Source of the DNA: Aphrophora alni
Lineage: Eukaryota > Arthropoda > Insecta > Hemiptera > Aphrophoridae
Length of the DNA stretch: 64,000 bases
Direction: 5' to 3'
Assembly: GCA_963513935.1 (NCBI GenBank)
Contig: OY740772.1
Location: forward strand, 11,130,098-11,194,097
Part shown: positions 59,320 to 64,000 of the stretch, one piece after another
Layout of the letters: each line of letters begins with the position of its first letter
Numbering within the stretch: the first letter of the stretch is position 1
Program-made: the position numbers and the translations under genes
The notes under the pieces: model-generated
What the model was told of the DNA's origin: nothing
What the model saw: the letters and a program-made list of their open reading frames with translations, nothing else
The model's database searches: none

Positions 59320-61372
59320 TGTAGCATTTAAATTCAAAAACACTTCCGCAATATAACTTCATTAACTCTCTTCCACATCCAACTTCCGTCCCTTGACAGA
59401 TGCTGGCACCTGGCGGCCCGCTCCAAAACCAAGCATCGCCTGATACCGGAACACAAAGTCCATTCGCCGGTCAAGAGCTTCTCTAATACCCGGTCCACAG
59501 TCTAGATGTGATAACAACATGGTCTACATTCTGCATCACTCATCTAACAAAAGTTTTTTTTTTCTCTAACCTTACAAGTCTCATACAACATCATGTTAAT
59601 TTACAGTTTGTGCGTTTTAGTTTAAATAACCTAGTTCAAAAATGTTAAATTAACCATCATTTTTCTCGGTACAAGCTCACGTGAACTGCGACAGGATTAA
59701 CCAGGTACTTCAACCTTACAGATTTTGTCATATTATATATTTTGTTAATTTTTAAAATAATTTGTTAATTATCATGTATTCTTTAAAATATGTATTTCAT
59801 GTTTTATTTAATATTCTATTTTCTTTTGAAACTAAATGATTATAAAAATTTTCTTTTCTTAAAACATCATTTACAAAACCTTGTAAAGGCACATTTTAAG
59901 TTTTGAACAATTTTGTGAAATAAGTGCAGACTAATGTTGAACATTAAATGATCAGAATATCCTATTGAACATGTCAAATATAAAACAATTAGAGAAATTT
60001 CTTCTAAATCAGAAAATTTCGTTTTATAGACTTTTGAAGAATCTTACAAGTCTTATACAAGCTTTCTTTTAAAACAAAACTATATATATATATAAATAAA
60101 TTTATAATCATCTAAGAAGCTTTTAATTACTATCTTAACGAATTTCTGTGATGCAATTAATTTACTTTAATTTTGACAAATAACCAGATATTTTCTTCAA
60201 TAAAGAACATTAATGCTACAACATGTCTGATCTTGCACAGACGCTAAAAGAAACGTGTTTTTTGTTTGCCACAGCCAATATGCTGGTAGGAGAAATAGAG
60301 AAATTCTTGTCTCATATTGCGCAAACCAGCGAATCATCCTAGCAAGTTTCGTCCTGTTGGCAAAACACGTTTTTGAATCACATAACTTCAGATTTTCAAG
60401 TGCATAAAAGTGATGTCCTTTTTTTACAGCTGACTTTACTGAACTTTAACTAACTCATATGATTTATGTGCCTAAATTTACTTCGGCAAATATGTGTTCC
60501 TTCAAACTATTTTCTAGATGTAGACTTTTGTAATTATTTATAAATTATATAACAATTCTTTTTTTTGGGTGGAGCCTGCATGCAATTTTCGGTCCTAACA
60601 ACCTCCAAGAGGTTAGTTTCTAAATTAAAATAATTGACGTCAATTAACAAAATTTCAAAATTCTAAATTATTTTCTTTTTTTTAAATATAAATTTATTGG
60701 CCAATACAGTTTTTTTTTTAGAAATTTTCAAACCAATTATATTATGTTACTTTAGTTTAGTGATAAACATGTTAACTATAGATATGATCTTTCTTGAACT
60801 TAAAATATCAAGCTCTTTTATATTTTGTTAAATTCTGTTACTGTTTAAAAGGAAACTATCATCTTATAAACTAAACAAAAAGGGGGGGGATAAGTTTTTT
60901 TTTTGAAAATCTTGATTAATTTTTTTTAAATTATTATACTTTTACTTTAAGGGCGTATAATTCTTTTTTTTGATTAATTATAATTCTGTGAATTATTAAG
61001 CTGTGCTCATTTTTTTTTTATTGTTAAATTTTTGTAACTATAAATATATATATATACTAAAAAGGGGGGATAAATTTTTAGAATGTGTTGATTAATTTTT
61101 TTTTATCTAAATTATTATATGTTACAATTAAGGGCTTATAACTTTTATAATTTATGATCTTGTTAATCATAAGTTTTTTTTTACTGATGATTTGTGTCAG
61201 GATGTTTTTTGTTGTAAATGACAAAGTCTGAACCGTCGAAATTTCTTTTCTGTTTTCAATAAACTTGAGCCTTGTTAATTATTAAACTTGTCTTTGTCTT
61301 TTTTTATCTTTCTTTTCAAACATTGTTACCATTTTGGTTCCGCCTTTATTAAATTTAAGTCCCCTGGTAACA
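59320..61372 (+). repeat. 3' LTR (2,053 bp)
   Basis: TG...CA-bounded twin of 52441-54494, one base shorter in a T-run and with one substitution (61085). The transcript would be cleaved after the AATAAA at 61258-61263. Confidence 0.96.
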
Positions 61373-61376
61373 AGCT
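61373..61376. repeat. Target-site duplication, right (AGCT)
   Basis: Matches 52437-52440. Confidence 0.85.
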
Positions 61377-62384
61377 CCCCCAAAAACTAAACATAAAAAC
61401 AACAAACAAACATAACATATCAAAATTTAAAACAAAGTTTTTTTATCTAAGATCACGTTGAATAAGTTATATAAAATATACAACAAAGCCTTTTGGAACA
61501 ATATAATGACTGTACGTATCTAACTTACAATTTACTATTTTACTGTAAATAGTTGCAGTTAAATTGTACGAACAATAACCATGATGGATATAAATTGTAA
61601 TTCCAATTCCTTGGAGTGCTTCTAATATCATTTGTCACAAATTCCCTTCCTCTCCATTAGGAACGTAACCCAGTTCCTGTACTTAGAAACAAAAACCGTC
61701 CCGTTGGACACAATACAAGATCATTATGTAACCCGATGCCGAGTATAAAGATGGAAGACTTTAACGACAATTATTCTTTTGTCAGAAAAACAGGGGCAAA
61801 CGTATTGTACAAACTTTCTTATATGTTTACATGTGAAACTAAATTAACAAAGATGATTGCAGACAAATTGTTTCCAGTAGACAATTGAACTGAAATCTTA
61901 GGAATGTTTTACTAGTTAAACAATTTTTAATTTCATTTGTAAGAAGAAAGACAATTTTAGGTGCAGCGAAATATTACAAAACCCAATTCTTGGTTTTATT
62001 ATTTTGGAAAGTTTGTTCTTTGCAGCAACGAAATTTATATAATTTCAATTCGCGATTATTTAAAAAACTTTTTTTTAATTGATAAATATAAAGGTCTTTG
62101 AATGGAAGGATTTTTTAAATTTTTAAACAGAGATAAATTCTTCCCTTAACAATATATTGTTATAGTTTATTGTTGTAGTTTACGGTTACAGCACTTAACT
62201 ATGTAGTGCCAAGTTATTCCCAAGGATGGGATAGAAGGAAGTGTTATATTCTCAGGTGTCAACATTTCCATAAAGAGTAAGGGGGGACCGTAAAAGCTAC
62301 AATGTCTTGTAAATCCGTTAATAATTCTACCACTTGCAAATTTCTTTCTGAAATTTCAACTTTACAGAAATCCTTAACAAACAT
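61377..62384. other. Unassigned sequence right of the LTR element
   Basis: Continuation of the DNA the element inserted into. No gene recognised. A weak copy of the hairpin word (GGCAAACGTATTGTACAAAC) is at about 61795-61814. Confidence 0.4.
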
Positions 62385-63345
62385 GTATATTGTTTGTTCC
62401 ATATTTGTGAAGTGTTTGATCAATTATTTTGTGTATAGTTTATCCCTAGATTGTTCAATCATTGTCTAATGTATGTGCAATGTTTTTTTGCAACATTTGT
62501 CCCATGATCGTGTAGTGTTTGAGCAATGTTTGTGCTATGATCGTGCATCTTTGTTTTGTCGTGCTTAGGCATAGTGTACGTAATGTTTATGAAGTGTTGG
62601 TGCAAAGTTTGTACAGTGTTTGTGCAGTATTTTAGTAGTGTTTAAACAAAATTTATGCAATTTGTGCAATATTTTTGTTGTGTTTGTGCAATGATTATAC
62701 AATGTTTGACCAATATTTCTGTAGTGTTTCGCAACATTTATGCAGTGTTTGTGTAATATTTGTGCACTGTTTGTACAATGGTCGTGTAGCCTAATGGTTT
62801 TCCAAAGTTCTTTGTGTACTGTTCCAGCAAAGTCTGTGCAATGTTTAAGTGAAATTTATGCAGTGTTTGTATCATGTTTGTGTCAGTGTTTATCCAATAT
62901 TTCTTACAGTGTTTGAACAACATATATCTAGTATTTGTGCAATATTTGTGCACTGTTGTGTCATGATCGTGTAATGTTTGTGCAATGTTGTTTGTGTACT
63001 TTTCAAGCATAGTTTTAACCGAAATTTATGCATTTTTTTACAATGTTTAAAGCAGTTTTTGTGTCATATTTGTGCAGTGTTTATCCAATAATTCTGCAGC
63101 GTTAGTGCCATGATCGCGTAATATTTGTGTAGTGCTTGAGAAAGGTTTTGTGTAATGCTTATGCAGTGTTTGTGTTATATTTAGGCACTGTTTGTACAAT
63201 GATAGTATAATATTTGTGCAATATTCGTGAAGTTTTTATGTAACGTTTGTGCAATATTTGTACAGCGTTTGTACAATATTTATATGCAGCTGTTGTACTA
63301 TAATTGTATAATCTTTGTGTAATGTTTGTGCAATTCTTTTACCGC
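62385..63345. repeat. Degenerate 11-bp minisatellite (TTTGTGCAATG)
   Basis: About 950 bp of loosely repeated 11-mers of the form TTTGTGCAATG / TTTGTGCAGTG / TTTATGCAGTG, with occasional CATGATCGTG units. Clean 11-bp steps are visible, for example at 62750-62782. There are perhaps 70-80 diverged units. A minus-strand frame at 62738-63010 follows from the repeat. Confidence 0.85.
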
Positions 63346-63373
63346 AATTTGATACAATGCTGGGTCAACACCT

Positions 63374-63436
63374 TAAATTTTAAACCTCTGAGGATTGAAC
63401 CCAGAACTTGTGAAGCAGATTACTAACCCCTAGACC
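63374..63436 (-). repeat. tRNA-like / SINE-head fragment
   Basis: On the minus strand TCTAGGGGTTAGTAATCTGC and TTCTGGGTTCAATCCTCAGA resemble tRNA box A and box B at near-normal spacing. It lacks a recognisable acceptor stem pairing, so it is more likely a SINE head or tRNA pseudogene than a working tRNA gene. Confidence 0.45.
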
Positions 63437-64000
63437 TTTTGAAGACTATAGATATAGTATTTTAATCAAACATACCAAATCCCTTCAAACCAAAGACAGA
63501 ACAATAGATGTGTTTACTTTGAGTGACGACATCTTGATTCAGATTTTAAAGGATAAAAGAACATTTAAGAACAGTTCTAAGGATCATTATTCTTAATCTT
63601 TTAGGCAACAGCTGTCGTTGAAAACACAAGGTGAGAATTAATGAAACAAATGTCTTTTAGAGAAAAGCATTAAACAGTTTAAATGTAATTTATTTAGCCA
63701 AAACGAGCTGTACAAAAATCATTAATTTCTAGGAAGGAACGAATAAAAGAACTAACCAACTGTACTGAAGCAGAAACATGCAACTTATTTTGCGTGACTC
63801 GCGTTGCTAGGAAATGATTTTTCAATTAATTATAAATGAATAAACAAACACATTTTTCATTATATAGGAGAATGATAACCCTATAAAATTGTTCAAGGTC
63901 AAGGTCGTGCTTCCGTTTTGATCGTTGTTTCATAAACGCAACGACAAAAGGGTGTGGCTTTAGATTCACGCGGATTAGTGGAGATTTCTAATTTATAAAT
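63437..64000. other. Unassigned AT-rich sequence
   Basis: No gene, RNA or named element recognised. Confidence 0.4.

Larger units (their letters stand above)
52441..61372 (+). mobile_element. Ty3/Gypsy LTR retrotransposon, complete ends, gag-defective
   Basis: 8,932 bp bounded by direct LTRs and flanked by AGCT. Order: 5' LTR, primer-binding site, shortened gag, pol (protease, RT, RNase H, integrase), about 770 bp of non-coding sequence, polypurine tract, 3' LTR. Pol order with integrase last identifies Ty3/Gypsy rather than Copia. The LTRs differ by one substitution (54207 C versus 61085 G) and one base in a T-run (11 T from about 52675, 10 T in the other), as compared by eye, so insertion was very recent. 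No env-like frame was found. Pol looks usable, but gag does not, so this copy would need help to move. Confidence 0.95.

Noticed and set aside
61650..61890. About 70-codon open stretch that looked protein-like
   Set aside because: No start in context, no family resemblance, and it contains the dispersed hairpin word at about 61795.
63374..63436. Minus-strand tRNA gene
   Set aside because: Box-like words are present, but acceptor-stem pairing and a clear anticodon arm could not be made; kept only as a tRNA-like fragment.

Overview
The window looks like insect nuclear DNA, probably from a large, repeat-rich genome. It is strongly AT-rich. It carries CCTAA/TTAGG runs (the usual insect telomeric pentamer), tRNA-derived SINEs, and fragments of Jockey-like, RTE-like, Penelope-like, IS630/mariner-like and DUF7869-like mobile or repeat-associated genes. 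I found no convincing exon of a single-copy host gene. The species cannot be fixed from the sequence, and every family assignment was made by eye.

Layout. 1-31 kb is non-coding sequence full of short dispersed repeats: SINEs, fold-back (inverted-repeat) elements, several families present two to four times within the window, a degenerate minisatellite at 16.9-17.5 kb, a GC-rich fold-back at 20.6-20.8 kb and a probable solo LTR at 22.0-22.5 kb. At 31.2-32.2 kb lies a 5'-truncated Jockey-like LINE, followed by a partial SINE and an interstitial CCTAA array. 37.6-42.9 kb holds a LINE tail, an AT microsatellite, a decayed Penelope-like retroelement (PLE) with a hammerhead-like motif upstream, and an RTE-like LINE fragment. 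45-51.5 kb has a second SINE, a TC microsatellite, a DUF7869-like pseudogene, an 81-bp minisatellite of about 12 units and a DDE transposase pseudogene.

52,441-61,372 is a young, complete-ended Ty3/Gypsy LTR retrotransposon. It has LTRs of 2,054 and 2,053 bp, an AGCT target duplication, a primer site matching initiator-Met tRNA, a polypurine tract and an intact 1,081-codon pol. Its gag is short and frame-broken. Pol supplies protease, reverse transcriptase, RNase H and integrase; the missing front of gag suggests that it would need capsid protein from another copy.

The most novel signal is a set of short dispersed repeats, in both orientations, that share one RNA-like design: arm, CTGANGA, hairpin, GAAA, ACGCGT palindrome, Y, complementary arm. 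This is the layout of a minimal type I hammerhead ribozyme. Two copies 38 kb apart are identical over the 45-nt motif, and a third motif with its own compensating arms lies just upstream of the PLE. All carry one extra base between CTGANGA and stem II, so catalysis is unproven. A second notable observation is that the 81-bp minisatellite has grown out of a dispersed repeat that also occurs singly at three other places here.
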